From Bacteroidales bacterium (GTDB lineage Bacteria > Bacteroidota > Bacteroidia > Bacteroidales > UBA3824), in contig JAEERW010000012.1 in assembly GCA_016286055.1 (NCBI GenBank), positions 1 to 64,000 on the forward strand: DNA of 64,000 nucleotides. Direction: 5' to 3'. Shown in pieces: positions 51,485 through 61,637 of this stretch. Numbering within the stretch: the stretch's first letter is position 1; each line of letters starts with the position of its first letter. Below the pieces are notes generated by a model, which ran no database searches, was not told the DNA's origin, and saw only the letters and a list, made by a program, of their open reading frames with translations. Both the position numbers and the translations under genes were made by a program.

Positions 51485-53467
51485 TTACTCAATCATCGAA
51501 AATGGCATAGCAGGCAGGCCGTCTTTGTTGTAGAAATTGAGGCTGCCGGGGTTGTCGGCCCAAGCGTAACGCACTGCTATCGGGTTCTTTACTTTTTTGG
51601 ACGAAACCTTCACCTCGTTGCCCGAGATAACGGCATCAGCCCAAAAATACTTGCCGTCCTCGCCACAGAGGGCAAATCCGCGGAGGGGCTTGTTGTCGCG
51701 AGAAACAAGTCCGCCGCCAATGTTGTCGAACGTTATAGAAACCGTGTTGCCAAATACCGAAACGTGGTTTGCCACAGGACCTTGCGCCACAACGTTTTTG
51801 CCGTAGACATTTTTCTGAGCCATCAACGAAATACGCTCTGCCACAGGCTGTTTTGCAAGCGGGTGAATGTCGTTCCATTCGCCAAGGTCGATAGTGCAGA
51901 CGCAGTATGTGTTGGGAGTGTCGTCGGCAATGCGTTTCTGAATTTCGCGCATATTAGCCCAGCCGCCGTTCGAGGGGTCTTTTTCCTGCTCCAAAAAGAG
52001 AGGCAACTGCACAATCATCACGGGGAAATCGAATCCGAAACGTCCGCGCCAGTCGCTGATAAGGGTCTGCATCAAGAAATAATACTCCTCGTAACGCTCC
52101 ACGTTGCTTTCGCCCTGATACCAAATCATACCTTTGAAATTATATCCCAAAAGCGGGGCAATCATAGCGTTGTAAAGTCCGGCGGGCTTGTATTGGAAGA
52201 AAGTTGTCTCCTTGGGAGGAACGCCCTCTGCGCCAAGTTTGAAACTCCATTTGCCCGAAATATCGAGAGTGTCGCCGCTGAAATCGATGATATAATCCTT
52301 GTCGGCAACGAATCCGCCGTTTGAGCCGTTGCTAATCATACGCACGGCAATGGTGTTTTCGCCCTCTTTGAGCACACCGTCGGGAATATCATAGCGGCGC
52401 GGAGGATATTGATAACCAGTGGTGCCCACCTGAGTGCCATTGATATAGATAATGTCGGAATCCACAATCACGCCCATAATCAGCATCGCTTTTTTGGCGG
52501 CTTGCTCGGCGGTAACTTTTATCTTGCGTTCAAACCATACCACACCGCTCTTAAACTTTAATTTGGTGTCGGCAATGCGGCAGGGGACGTTCACAGTCTT
52601 CCATTTTTTGAGGTCGGTGTCGGGATTTTTCCAATCTTCCTGCACGCCGAGGTCGATGTTCTGATAGTTCTCGTACCATTTTTGCTCAGCCTCGCGGTCG
52701 GCTTTCTTGATGTTGTTCACGTAGTTGTCGTCTTTGCAACGCTGCAACTCGTCGTAATAAGGCTTAAACTCTTTGAGCCTCTCTTCGCTAATCCAAGCCT
52801 CGGCGGGCGAACCTCCCACGGCAGAAACTATCATTCCCACAGGCACATCGAGTTTTTCAACCAAGTCTTTGGCGTAGAAATATGCGATAGACGAAAACTC
52901 GCGGATATTTTCGGGACAAGCCTTTTTCCACTGAGGACTGCCGATAAGGGTGTCTAACGGATTTTTGAAATAAGGCACTTTCGACACCTCAAAATAGCGG
53001 ATACGGTCGTTGGCTGAGTTTTCGATAACGCCCGGATATTTCCAGTAGACGCGTCGGATGGGCAATTCCATATTGCTCTGACCGCTGCACAGCCACACCT
53101 CGCCTATCATCACATCGCGCACGGTGTCGGCATAATTATACCAGAGCGAATCCACCTTGTGCGGACGGTTGTATTTGATAGCCAAATCGTAAGGACCGCC
53201 AGCATCTTGTTTGGGCAATGTAACGCGCCATTTGCCAGTGCTGTCGGTAACGCCCGAAGCCGAAGAGCCATTGAGCGAAACTGTTACCTCCGAACCTTCG
53301 GTGGCAAATCCCCAGATATTGAGGTCGGTATCGCGCTGCAAAACCATTCCGTCGGAAATCAAGGCAGGCAACGCATATTTAGGATCCTTGTGCGGTGCGT
53401 CGGGCTCGTTGCTGCACGATGCCAACAACATCGCCGACGATATTAAAATAATTGATGATGCTTTCAT
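51485..53467 (-). CDS. Sialate-O-acetylesterase-type lipoprotein esterase (probable xylan/sugar acetylesterase)
   Basis: A 660-aa lipoprotein (MLLASC, Cys18). The SGNH/SASA fold has the nucleophile block CSGQSNMELP, WYQGESN and the DIHPLAK acid/histidine block. An inserted beta-sandwich (about 275-400; WFERKIKVT, INGTQVGTTGY) is like a GH2 sugar-binding domain. Members deacetylate sialic acid or xylan; the xylan genes around it favour deacetylation of xylan or its oligosaccharides. Confidence 0.87.
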   Translation of the reverse strand: MKASSIILISSAMLLASCSNEPDAPHKDPKYALPALISDGMVLQRDTDLNIWGFATEGSEVTVSLNGSSASGVTDSTGKWRVTLPKQDAGGPYDLAIKYNRPHKVDSLWYNYADTVRDVMIGEVWLCSGQSNMELPIRRVYWKYPGVIENSANDRIRYFEVSKVPYFKNPLDTLIGSPQWKKACPENIREFSSIAYFYAKDLVEKLDVPVGMIVSAVGGSPAEAWISEERLKEFKPYYDELQRCKDDNYVNNIKKADREAEQKWYENYQNIDLGVQEDWKNPDTDLKKWKTVNVPCRIADTKLKFKSGVVWFERKIKVTAEQAAKKAMLIMGVIVDSDIIYINGTQVGTTGYQYPPRRYDIPDGVLKEGENTIAVRMISNGSNGGFVADKDYIIDFSGDTLDISGKWSFKLGAEGVPPKETTFFQYKPAGLYNAMIAPLLGYNFKGMIWYQGESNVERYEEYYFLMQTLISDWRGRFGFDFPVMIVQLPLFLEQEKDPSNGGWANMREIQKRIADDTPNTYCVCTIDLGEWNDIHPLAKQPVAERISLMAQKNVYGKNVVAQGPVANHVSVFGNTVSITFDNIGGGLVSRDNKPLRGFALCGEDGKYFWADAVISGNEVKVSSKKVKNPIAVRYAWADNPGSLNFYNKDGLPAMPFSMIE

Positions 53468-53493
53468 TTTAGGTATGAATTATGTTTTTCCTT

Positions 53494-53631
53494 TTAATAA
53501 TTTCGTAAATGTATTTCTTTCACACCTTCCAAAAGCGTGTTTAGAAAGTGCAGCAACAAGGGTTTGCTTATCTCCTGTCCGAAGACAATCTTGAAGCCAA
53601 CATCGGTGAAAGGGTTTACAAAGCGTCCCAT
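53494..53631 (-). pseudogene. N-terminal fragment of an Rpn/PD-(D/E)XK transposase-family gene
   Basis: A 45-codon frame begins MGRFVNPFTDVGFKIVFGQE and continues ISKPLLLHFLNTLLEG, which is the hallmark start of the Rpn/PDDEXK_2 family, normally about 300 aa, then stops at TAA. Nothing of the nuclease core remains. It starts 28 bases after the -7 box of the promoter at 53659-53690, and so lies in the leader of the esterase gene. Confidence 0.75.
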
Positions 53632-53658
53632 AATATGAATGAGTTTTTTTGTTTAGTG

Positions 53659-53690
53659 CAAAGATAGGGATTGTGTTTGAAAAATACAAA
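53659..53690 (-). promoter_or_regulatory. Promoter of the esterase/regulator/kdgK unit
   Basis: Minus-strand TTTG (53690-53687), a 20-base spacer and TATCTTTG (53666-53659). The leader to the esterase start at 53467 is about 185 bases and carries the Rpn fragment. Confidence 0.75.
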
Positions 53691-53729
53691 AAAATAAAAT
53701 AAATCGGTTCATAATACATTCTTCTTTCT

Positions 53730-53762
53730 AAAAAAGGGAGAGAACCCTCATTCTCTCCCTTT
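53730..53762 (-). terminator. Terminator after uxaC
   Basis: AAAGGGAGAGA pairs with TCTCTCCCTTT, followed by a T run on the minus strand, 22 bases past the uxaC stop. Confidence 0.88.
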
Positions 53763-53783
53763 AATTATCTATTGTGTAAACAA

Positions 53784-55184
53784 TTAAAATCTAAAATATT
53801 CCTTTGCATTTCGGTAGCAGATGTCGCTTACCATATTGCCAAGGAGGTTGATATCGTTGGGGAGTTCGCCGTTTTCTACGTCGGTGCCAAGGATGTTGCA
53901 GAGTATGCGGCGGAAATATTCGTGACGAGGATATGAGAGGAAACTGCGGCTGTCGGTCAACATTCCGACAAAACGGCTCAGCAAACCGTGGCAACTCAGA
54001 CAGTTGAGTTGTTTTTCGATACCGTCTTTCTGATCCAAAAACCACCAAGCCGAACCCCACTGCATTTTGCCGGGCACGCTGCCGTCTTGAAAATTGCCTA
54101 TCATTGTGGCAAACACTTCGTTGTCGGCAGGATTAATATTGTAAAGTATGGTTTTGGCAAGTTGGTCGGTAGAATCCATTTTGTCTAAAAATCTTGCCAT
54201 ACTCTGTGCTTGCGAAAAATCGCCGATGCTGTCGAAACCGGTGTCGGGACCCAGCGATGTAAGCAAACGGGTATTGTTGTTGCGGATAGGTCCGGCGTGG
54301 AATTGCTGCGTCCAACCTTTTTTATGCACCTGAACGGCAAAACGATAGAGTGCTGCGCTCTTAAATTTGAGAATTTCCTCGGCGGTAAGGCTGTAACCTG
54401 TGCGCACTTTTTGGAAAATGTTTTCGATTTCGGCATCAGAATACGATTCGGAATAGAGAAAATCCAAACCAAAATCTGCCAAACGGCAACCGCAATCGTG
54501 AAAATGGTCGATACGGCGGTCTAAGGCATCAAACAGCGCGTTAAACGAATTGATTTCTACTCCCGAAACCTCAGCCAACTTGGTGATATAAGCATTGTAA
54601 GCCTTAGGGTCAGATACTTCCGAAGCCTTGTCGGGTCGCCAAGCGGGCAGCACTTTGATTGGGCAGTCGCTGTTTTTGATTTGGATATGATATTCAAGTG
54701 AATCCACAGGGTCGTCGGTGGTGCAGAGTGTGTCTACATTCATTTTTTTGAGCAATCCCCATACGCGGAAATCATCTTGCGAAAGCATTTCGGAGGTTTT
54801 TGCCCAAATTTCGTCGGCAGAATCGGGATTCAAAAGAATATCGATGCCGAAATAATCTTTGAGTTCGAGGTGAGTCCAATGATATAGCGGATTGCGGAGA
54901 GCATAGGGCACAGTTTGCGACCAAGCCTTAAATTTTTCGTAATCGGTGCCGCTGCCGGTAACAAATTTTTCATTGATACCATTGGCACGCATAGCACGCC
55001 ACTTGTAATGGTCGCCATAGAGCCACGCCTGAGCAATATTGTCGAATTTGTGGTTTTCGGCAATCATCTTGGGCGAAAGATGGCAGTGATAGTCGATAAT
55101 CGGCTGATTTTTGGCAAACTGATGATATAGAGTCTGCGCAGTCTTATTTTTTAATAAAAAATTATCTGTTATAAATGTTTTCAT
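53784..55184 (-). CDS. uxaC: Glucuronate isomerase
   Basis: Converts D-glucuronate to D-fructuronate (and galacturonate to tagaturonate). At 466 aa it has the family's usual length. The metal-site-like IIDYHCHLSP (29-38), LYGDHYKWRAMR and WTQQFHAGPIRNNNTR blocks are present. It is 5 bases downstream of the hexuronate-type transporter gene and ends at a strong terminator. The following enzymes (fructuronate reductase, mannonate dehydratase) are not in the window. Confidence 0.96.
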   Translation of the reverse strand: MKTFITDNFLLKNKTAQTLYHQFAKNQPIIDYHCHLSPKMIAENHKFDNIAQAWLYGDHYKWRAMRANGINEKFVTGSGTDYEKFKAWSQTVPYALRNPLYHWTHLELKDYFGIDILLNPDSADEIWAKTSEMLSQDDFRVWGLLKKMNVDTLCTTDDPVDSLEYHIQIKNSDCPIKVLPAWRPDKASEVSDPKAYNAYITKLAEVSGVEINSFNALFDALDRRIDHFHDCGCRLADFGLDFLYSESYSDAEIENIFQKVRTGYSLTAEEILKFKSAALYRFAVQVHKKGWTQQFHAGPIRNNNTRLLTSLGPDTGFDSIGDFSQAQSMARFLDKMDSTDQLAKTILYNINPADNEVFATMIGNFQDGSVPGKMQWGSAWWFLDQKDGIEKQLNCLSCHGLLSRFVGMLTDSRSFLSYPRHEYFRRILCNILGTDVENGELPNDINLLGNMVSDICYRNAKEYFRF

Positions 55185-55189
55185 AGAAT

Positions 55190-56629
55190 TTATTTAACAA
55201 TCGGTTTGTATTTTGGCACTAAGGTCTTCATAATAACCCACGCAATTAGGTAAGCCACAGCACAATAGCAGAACACCATCATATATGCGGCGGGTTTGCC
55301 CGTTACGCCAAAGAATGTGAATCCGTCGCCAAGTTCCTCAGCGTGCGTAAATAGTTTTCCAGAGCATTTGTTGATTGCAAACGAACAAAGTCCGCCGAAC
55401 AAAGTGCCTATACCAGTGATAGTTGCAATGGCAGATTTGGGGAACATATCGCCAATGGTAGAATAGAGGTTGGCCGACCAAGCCTGATGACCCGCACCAG
55501 CGAGACCAATTATTATGCAAGGCCACCAAACCGAAGTACTTGCCAAGGGCTGAGCAAACATTGCAAAGATTGGCAAGAATGCGAAAATGAGCATCGCCCT
55601 CATACGTCCGGCGTAAGGATCCATACCAAGACGCTCTACAAATATCTTGGGCAGATAGCCGCCTACAATCGACACCGCCGTAACGATAGCGTAGAGAATG
55701 AAAATCAGCAACTGACCCATTGTAGATGTGGACGGATAGCCAAGTTCGGAGAAGTATGCCGGCGCCCAAAAGAGGAAAAACCACCAAACGCCGTCGGTCA
55801 TAAACTTGCCAACGATAAACGCCCAAGTCTGACGATATTTAAAGCAATCGAGAATCGAGAATTTAGGGCCGTCGCTGTCGGCATTTGCGTCGGAAGCCTT
55901 AGCCTCGTTAGCCTTGTCGGATTCGATGTAAGCAAGTTCGGCTTGGTTTACGTGCCTGCTTTTCGACGGTGCAGAATAAAGCCAGAGCCATAATCCCGCC
56001 CAGATAAAGCCGATAGAACCGATGATGATGAACGCCATCTCCCAGCCCATACTCTTAGCCAAAAGAGGAATGGTAAGCGGAGCAGCAAGTGCGCCCACAG
56101 ATGCTCCTGCGTTGAAAATCGAGGTGGCGTAAGCGCGGTCTTTCTTGGGGAAATATTCAGCGGTAACTTTAATAGCCGCAGGGAAGTTGCCCGCCTCGCC
56201 GGTGGCAAGTATAATGCGGCAGCCAAGAAACAGCCAAACACTGATGGTAGACACCGTCAATGCTATTTCAGAGCCTTTTTCGATAGCGCGGAGAGCCTCC
56301 ACATTGTCAACGCCAGCAAGCGACATTGTAGTAACACCGCAGGCAGCGTGAAGGCACGCGCCCACCGACCAAATTACAATAGCCCAAATGTAGCCCTTTT
56401 TGGTACCCATCCAGTCGATAAATTTGCCAGCAAAGAGCGAAATCACCGCGTAAAAAATTGAGAAAACGGCAGTTATGTTGCCATAATCATTGTCGTTCCA
56501 ATGGAAGTCGAGGGCGATAAAGTCTTTCCACGTAAGAGAAAGCACCTGACGGTCGAGATAATTCACCGTTGTTGCCACAAAGAGCAACGAACAAATCACC
56601 CAGCGGAATTTAGTCATTCTATCTGACAT
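55190..56629 (-). CDS. MFS transporter, hexuronate (ExuT-like) type
   Basis: A 479-aa major facilitator with 12 predicted helices. NYLDRQVLSL near 23-32 is the anion:cation symporter/ExuT signature, and the motif FAGKFIDWMGTKKG (62-75) is the loop 2-3 signature. It probably imports glucuronate or aldouronates by proton symport. It stands between the GH43 lipoprotein and uxaC genes in one operon. Confidence 0.88.
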   Translation of the reverse strand: MSDRMTKFRWVICSLLFVATTVNYLDRQVLSLTWKDFIALDFHWNDNDYGNITAVFSIFYAVISLFAGKFIDWMGTKKGYIWAIVIWSVGACLHAACGVTTMSLAGVDNVEALRAIEKGSEIALTVSTISVWLFLGCRIILATGEAGNFPAAIKVTAEYFPKKDRAYATSIFNAGASVGALAAPLTIPLLAKSMGWEMAFIIIGSIGFIWAGLWLWLYSAPSKSRHVNQAELAYIESDKANEAKASDANADSDGPKFSILDCFKYRQTWAFIVGKFMTDGVWWFFLFWAPAYFSELGYPSTSTMGQLLIFILYAIVTAVSIVGGYLPKIFVERLGMDPYAGRMRAMLIFAFLPIFAMFAQPLASTSVWWPCIIIGLAGAGHQAWSANLYSTIGDMFPKSAIATITGIGTLFGGLCSFAINKCSGKLFTHAEELGDGFTFFGVTGKPAAYMMVFCYCAVAYLIAWVIMKTLVPKYKPIVK

Positions 56630-56695
56630 AGCACCTCCCGCTTAAAAGTGTTAAAATATTGATTTTCATTTAAGTAAAAATTAGTAGAGTAAATA

Positions 56696-58435
56696 TTAAT
56701 CTTCTTCTTGTGAACCGTAAATGCCGATAAAATCACCCGAAAACGCATGATTGTTGGGTTTGTTGACATTCATATAATCTGTCGACATTTCATCTGTAAG
56801 TATCTGCCAATCATCATCTTCGTCGAAACGGTATTTAACAGTAAATGTCTCATCTTTATAATTATCGATATTTAGGCAAATACGTCCATGAAAACTATCG
56901 GTGATGTCACATTCAGCCACTAACACATTATCGAGAGTTTCGTTGAGTACTACTTTTTTAAGACGAAGCACAATTTTTTCTCCGCTTCTTGTAACGCCAT
57001 ATTGCATGGTGTTTCTATCGCCGAGAAACATTGCAAGTCCTGCAAATTCGTGATCAGTTTCGGGCATAAAGTCCATAACTGTACCGAACGAAAACCTATT
57101 GTTAAGCACTCTCAGGGCGAGGAATCCACAGTGGCGAACACTTCGGAAATTGTTGATTTCCAAAGGAATATTAATACCTTCTTTGCCATTTGGGAACAAT
57201 GCCGTGCCAATAGGCGTGCGCAAAAACGACCAGTATCGTGAAAGGGTGTCGGAGTAAAAATGCTCGTTCATCTTGATGTTAGCGTGAGGGATAAAGCGTC
57301 GATCTTGACTGTAACTTGTACCCGCAAAAGGAGTTTCAATAACACGGGGAAGTGGTTCGTTGTGTTCAACAACGGTAGGCCATCCATCCTCAGTCCATTT
57401 AACAGGCATCAAGAATGTCTCTTTGCACATAAAGTTGCCATTAAACTCATCCTCGCGCATGGCTTGGAAAATTACGTACCAGCGGCCGTCGGCAAGTTCG
57501 ATATAATCGGCGTGACCCACACATGAAATCTGGTTTGGCTTGCGTTCGAGATAACGCTGTGTTAGGTTTGGATTGTGCTCATAATGCTCATAGGGTCCAA
57601 GAATAGTGTTAGAGCGGTAAATGCAAGATGCAAACCATTTGCCGAGACTACCGCCCTCCGAAGCCGAAAGGTAGTAATAACCCTCGTGTTTATACATGTG
57701 GGGAGCCTCCAACCATCCAGGACGTTGTGTAATGTCGTGTCCGCCTTCAAGTATTGCATGACGTTCTCCTATTGTAGCGCCATTATCAAGGTCAAACTCC
57801 TGTATATATATCACCTTAAATCCATCGTAAGGCGGGTCGTAACTGGGATCGCCCTGATAAATAAGGTATGTTTTGCCATCATCATCAAAAAATAGGGTTG
57901 CGTGAATACCCAATACGCCAAACACATACTGCGGATTTGTCCATGTACCAGCAGGATCTTTGGCAGAAATTATAAAGTGTCCGCCACCGCCAACAAAAGT
58001 GCCTGAGATATAAAACATATCGCGCTCCTCATTGTAACGTATAGTTGGAGGATAGATGCCCTCGTTGCTACGTAGCGAGGAGTTGAGATACTGTTGTTCG
58101 GTGGGCAGTGCAAAATTAATCAGTTCCCAGTTTACCAAATCGGTGCTGTGATAAATGGGGATGGCAGGATACATCGAAAACGTAGCCGACGCCATATAAA
58201 AGTCGTTACCCTTGCGGCAGATGCTTGTGCCGGGATGCGAACCCTGCAATATAGGATTCCACATTTTGCCAGGGGTAAGAAGAGTGGAGTCGAAATAAGA
58301 ATCGCTACCCTCGTAGGTAAAATTTTTGAAAAATGCCTGTCCAGGGCGGATAGTGTAGTTAGAGTAACAACCCCAAAATGCAGTTACTACAAGCAACAAC
58401 AATAGTCGCGTCTTTTTTATAATCATTTTTCTCAT
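56696..58435 (-). CDS. GH43-like lipoprotein lacking catalytic aspartates
   Basis: A 579-aa protein with a five-bladed GH43-like N-terminal domain and a C-terminal beta-sandwich (about 375-575). The usual 'PDPSI' base motif reads SHPGTSI and the 'IDPSLFFDDDG' motif reads IHATLFFDDDG, so both catalytic Asp positions are replaced (Gly and His). The acid Glu block GWLEAPHMYK is kept. It may be inactive, sugar-binding or changed in mechanism. The signal ends TAFWGC, a weak lipobox. The start at 58435 was chosen to give a short signal peptide. Confidence 0.75.
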   Translation of the reverse strand: MRKMIIKKTRLLLLLVVTAFWGCYSNYTIRPGQAFFKNFTYEGSDSYFDSTLLTPGKMWNPILQGSHPGTSICRKGNDFYMASATFSMYPAIPIYHSTDLVNWELINFALPTEQQYLNSSLRSNEGIYPPTIRYNEERDMFYISGTFVGGGGHFIISAKDPAGTWTNPQYVFGVLGIHATLFFDDDGKTYLIYQGDPSYDPPYDGFKVIYIQEFDLDNGATIGERHAILEGGHDITQRPGWLEAPHMYKHEGYYYLSASEGGSLGKWFASCIYRSNTILGPYEHYEHNPNLTQRYLERKPNQISCVGHADYIELADGRWYVIFQAMREDEFNGNFMCKETFLMPVKWTEDGWPTVVEHNEPLPRVIETPFAGTSYSQDRRFIPHANIKMNEHFYSDTLSRYWSFLRTPIGTALFPNGKEGINIPLEINNFRSVRHCGFLALRVLNNRFSFGTVMDFMPETDHEFAGLAMFLGDRNTMQYGVTRSGEKIVLRLKKVVLNETLDNVLVAECDITDSFHGRICLNIDNYKDETFTVKYRFDEDDDWQILTDEMSTDYMNVNKPNNHAFSGDFIGIYGSQEED

Positions 58436-58464
58436 CAAACAAAGCATTAAAAATTAAAATAAAA

Positions 58465-58505
58465 GGGAGACCGTCGCGTCAGACATACAACCGCGACGGT
58501 TTCCC
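58465..58505 (-). terminator. Hairpin between the two GH43 genes
   Basis: GGGA + ACCGTCGCG pairs with CGCGACGGT + TCCC, followed by TTTTATTTT on the minus strand. It may end or attenuate the first gene's transcript. Confidence 0.8.
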
Positions 58506-58519
58506 ATTATAGCATAAGG

Positions 58520-59563
58520 CTACTTGTCTAAGCCTTCAATAGTCAGAATCTTGCCGTCCTTATCGTATTGCAGTTCACAAACTTTAAGGCTGCGGAGCCA
58601 TGTCTTGCCCTCAGAGGGAACACAATCGTGGTGGAAGAGATACCATTTGCCTTTGTATTCGGCAATGGCGTGGTGTGTGGTCCATCCTACTACAGGGGTG
58701 AGTATTACGCCCTGATAGGTAAACGGACCATAGGGATTGTCGCCAATGGCGTAGCAGAGCATGTGGCTGTCGCCGGTGGAGTAGGAGAAATAGTACTTGC
58801 CGTTGTACTTGTGCATCCACGATGCCTCGAAGAAACGGTGCGGGTCGCTTGCTTTGAGCGGTTTGCCGTCTTTGTCAACAACAAGCACGCGGCGGGGAGC
58901 CTCGGCAAATTGAAGAACGTCGTCGCTCATTTTAACAACAAAACTTGGAAGAGCGGGCATGTCGGGTTTTGAAAAAAGTTCGCCGTTGCGTGTGGGCTCG
59001 GCACCCATATCTACAAGACTGTTTTCGTCGCCGTGTTTGCCGTGGATAGGAGCGAAGCCGGGTTCAAAAGGCTGCCACCATTGGAGTTGTCCGCCCCAAA
59101 GACCGCCAAAATATGTGTAAATAGTTCCATCGTCGTCTTTAAAAGCGCAGGGGTCGATAGAGAACGAACCGCGGATAGGCTGAGGCTGAGGAACGAACGG
59201 ACCTTCGGGCTTGTCGGCTACTGCCACGCCAAGGCGGAACACGCCGTCGTATCCCTTACCAGAGAATATGTAGTAGTATTTACCGTTTTTCTCAACCACA
59301 TCGCTGTCCCAAAGTTGTTTTTCAGCCCACGGAACATCTTTTACATCGAAGATTACACCATGGTCGTTGACATTGCCTGTCATCGGGTCGCCATCGATTG
59401 AAAGTGCATGATAATCCTTCATTTGGAAGTGTCCGCCATCGTCATCCTCTTCGGCGTGAGCCTCCCAGTCGTGCGAGGGGTAGATGAAAATTTTGCCGTT
59501 GAAAACGTGAACAGCGGGGTCTGCCATATAGTCGGCAGGAAACAGATATCTTTTCTGTGCCAT
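58520..59563 (-). CDS. GH43 beta-xylosidase/arabinofuranosidase, cytoplasmic
   Basis: A 347-aa single-domain GH43 enzyme without a signal peptide. The base Asp is in YMADPAVHVF, the pKa-modulating Asp in SIDPCAFKDDDG and the acid Glu in FFEASWMHKY, so the catalytic set is complete. It probably cleaves imported xylo-oligosaccharides to xylose for XylA/XylB. It is the first gene of the minus-strand run leading to the GH43-like lipoprotein, transporter and uxaC. Confidence 0.9.
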   Translation of the reverse strand: MAQKRYLFPADYMADPAVHVFNGKIFIYPSHDWEAHAEEDDDGGHFQMKDYHALSIDGDPMTGNVNDHGVIFDVKDVPWAEKQLWDSDVVEKNGKYYYIFSGKGYDGVFRLGVAVADKPEGPFVPQPQPIRGSFSIDPCAFKDDDGTIYTYFGGLWGGQLQWWQPFEPGFAPIHGKHGDENSLVDMGAEPTRNGELFSKPDMPALPSFVVKMSDDVLQFAEAPRRVLVVDKDGKPLKASDPHRFFEASWMHKYNGKYYFSYSTGDSHMLCYAIGDNPYGPFTYQGVILTPVVGWTTHHAIAEYKGKWYLFHHDCVPSEGKTWLRSLKVCELQYDKDGKILTIEGLDK

Positions 59564-59613
59564 ATTGGTAATTGGTTAAAAAATTAAAGTTCGTACTGAG
59601 TTTTAAATTACGA

Positions 59614-59645
59614 CAAATTTAAGGATATAAAATGAAAACAACAAA
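59614..59645 (-). promoter_or_regulatory. Promoter of the GH43 gene
   Basis: Minus-strand TTTG (59645-59642), a 20-base spacer and TAAATTTG (59621-59614), 51 bases before the start. Confidence 0.7.
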
Positions 59646-59722
59646 AACCGCCAAAGTTTTTTTAGCGATTTTAGTTGTTTTTTGTCAATAAATAATAATC
59701 AAGAGGATTAGCGCCTCATTTA

Positions 59723-61540
59723 TCAAATATTAAAATATGCCACAGTCTTTTTGAGGTTTTCGCTTTCGACAGCAAGAGTTTGGCTCGATGACGAAAGTTC
59801 CTCTGCCGACGATGAATACTGCTGCGTGATTTCGTTTAACTGACGTACTGCATTATTGATTTGCGCAATGCCAGTGGTCTGTTCCTTGCTTGCCTCGGCT
59901 ATCTCGCGCACAAGCATAGCGGTTTTTTCTATTTCAGGAAGAATGTTGGTGAGCAGTTGCCCTGCGTCTTCGGAAATTCTTACGCCCTCTTTGCTCACTT
60001 TGTCGATTTCGGCGGCGGCTGTGGCACTGCGTTCGGCAAGTTTGCGCACCTCGGCGGCTACCACGGCGAAACCTTTGCCGTTTTCGCCAGCACGTGCTGC
60101 CTCTACTGCGGCGTTGAGTGCAAGTATGTTGGTTTGGAATGCTATCTCGTCGATAATTGAAATCTTGGCTGCAATATCTTTCATTGCCGTTACCGAACGC
60201 ATACTTGCCTCGCTACCTTCGCGAATACTTTCGAGTGCCTTCTGCGCTATTTTTTCGGTTTGACGTGCGTTTTGGTTGTTTTGCTCTATCGAGGCGCTCA
60301 TCTGCTCTACCGACGTAGAAACCTGCTCTGCCGAGGCTGCCTGCATTGTGGCTCCACGGCTCATCATATCTGAGGCGTTTGACATTTCGCTACTGCTCTG
60401 ATAGATATTGTCGGCACCAGATATAATGTTAGAAACCACAGTTTTAAGGTTTTGGTTCATAGTGTTCAACTGATTTGCCATCTCAGAAAATTCGTCGCCG
60501 GTGTTGATTTCTACATTGGCAGTAAGGTCGCCCTCGGTGATGCGCTTGATGCCTTCAACAGATTTTTTGATGGGGTTGATGGTGTTGCGGGTCATTGCCA
60601 CTATTAGTATAATGCAAATTGCAATTGAGGCTATAAGCAATATTACCATAAGAGTTTGACTCTTGGTCATACGCTGATTGAGGCTCATTATAATGTTGCT
60701 GACCTCTTGCGACTGCCGTTCGTTAAACTGTTTTTCTAATTCGAGCACCTCGTTGCTTATCACACCCGCCTTGGCATTGTTGGCGGTAACAAGAGCCATT
60801 AGTTCGTAATATTTTTTGGTTTTTTCCGAATAGGTCTGTGTGGCGCCGAGCATCTCTTTCATTGTAGCGGCTTGACCAATTTCGGGAGCAAATTTTGCCA
60901 CTTGCTTAAAGAGTTCTGTTGTGCGTGTAATAGCCTGCTGTATAAGGTTCTGGTCGGAGATTGTGCCTTTCGACACGTCTACGAGGTGAAGCAAATCCGA
61001 AAGAGTTTTGAGCCTTTGAGCCGATTCTCTTGCGTTGTTTTTGTTGATGTGGGCTATCACCGCCTGCTGCATTTTGTGGATGTTTGGGAAAAAATAAGTC
61101 TCTTTCAATTGGTCCATCTCGTCGTGAATAGAGCGCATATCGTTGGCAAGTGCTATATTATTGTGTATTATAGTGTTGTAACGAGCCGATTTGGCTATCA
61201 TCGAATCCACAGCCACAAGGTCGTCGCCCGAAACACGCTGCTTGATTTCGTTAAAACAGTTCATAACCGTTTTGAGATACTCGATTGCCGACAGACGGCG
61301 TGCCTCGTCGTGAGTGGTGATGAAAATTTGAACGTCGGATAATCCAAGCAATGTGTTCTGATAGGCAAGATTGCCCCAATCTTTGGTGGGTATGGCCTTT
61401 TCAAAAAACATTTGAGCACTGTTTTTGGAACTGCTCATAATAAAAATCGCCATCACAATAGCGAAACCTGTAAGTAGAAGTATTAATCCAAATTGTAGAG
61501 TAATTTTTCGTGCTACCGAATGATTCTTTAAGTTTGTCAT
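59723..61540 (-). CDS. Methyl-accepting chemotaxis protein
   Basis: A 605-aa transmembrane receptor. TM1 is at about 14-32, a helical ligand-binding region at 33-290 (four-helix-bundle type), TM2 at about 293-313 and HAMP at 314-368. The signalling domain contains the conserved hairpin tip [19 protein letters not shown] and the [16 protein letters not shown] block. No CheR-tether pentapeptide is seen at the C-terminus. No che or motility gene is in the window, so the output is unclear. Confidence 0.93.
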   Translation of the reverse strand: MTNLKNHSVARKITLQFGLILLLTGFAIVMAIFIMSSSKNSAQMFFEKAIPTKDWGNLAYQNTLLGLSDVQIFITTHDEARRLSAIEYLKTVMNCFNEIKQRVSGDDLVAVDSMIAKSARYNTIIHNNIALANDMRSIHDEMDQLKETYFFPNIHKMQQAVIAHINKNNARESAQRLKTLSDLLHLVDVSKGTISDQNLIQQAITRTTELFKQVAKFAPEIGQAATMKEMLGATQTYSEKTKKYYELMALVTANNAKAGVISNEVLELEKQFNERQSQEVSNIIMSLNQRMTKSQTLMVILLIASIAICIILIVAMTRNTINPIKKSVEGIKRITEGDLTANVEINTGDEFSEMANQLNTMNQNLKTVVSNIISGADNIYQSSSEMSNASDMMSRGATMQAASAEQVSTSVEQMSASIEQNNQNARQTEKIAQKALESIREGSEASMRSVTAMKDIAAKISIIDEIAFQTNILALNAAVEAARAGENGKGFAVVAAEVRKLAERSATAAAEIDKVSKEGVRISEDAGQLLTNILPEIEKTAMLVREIAEASKEQTTGIAQINNAVRQLNEITQQYSSSAEELSSSSQTLAVESENLKKTVAYFNI

Positions 61541-61637
61541 TTTAAGTTATTTACAATACTAATGATAATATTAATAATATCAATACAAATACCTTGCAAA
61601 TTTATAATAAAAAATAAAATAATTAGCATTAGCATAT

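Noticed and set aside
53480-53719. 79-aa minus-strand ORF
   Set aside because: The neighbouring frame encodes a recognisable Rpn N-terminus; this one spans the promoter and has no family pattern.
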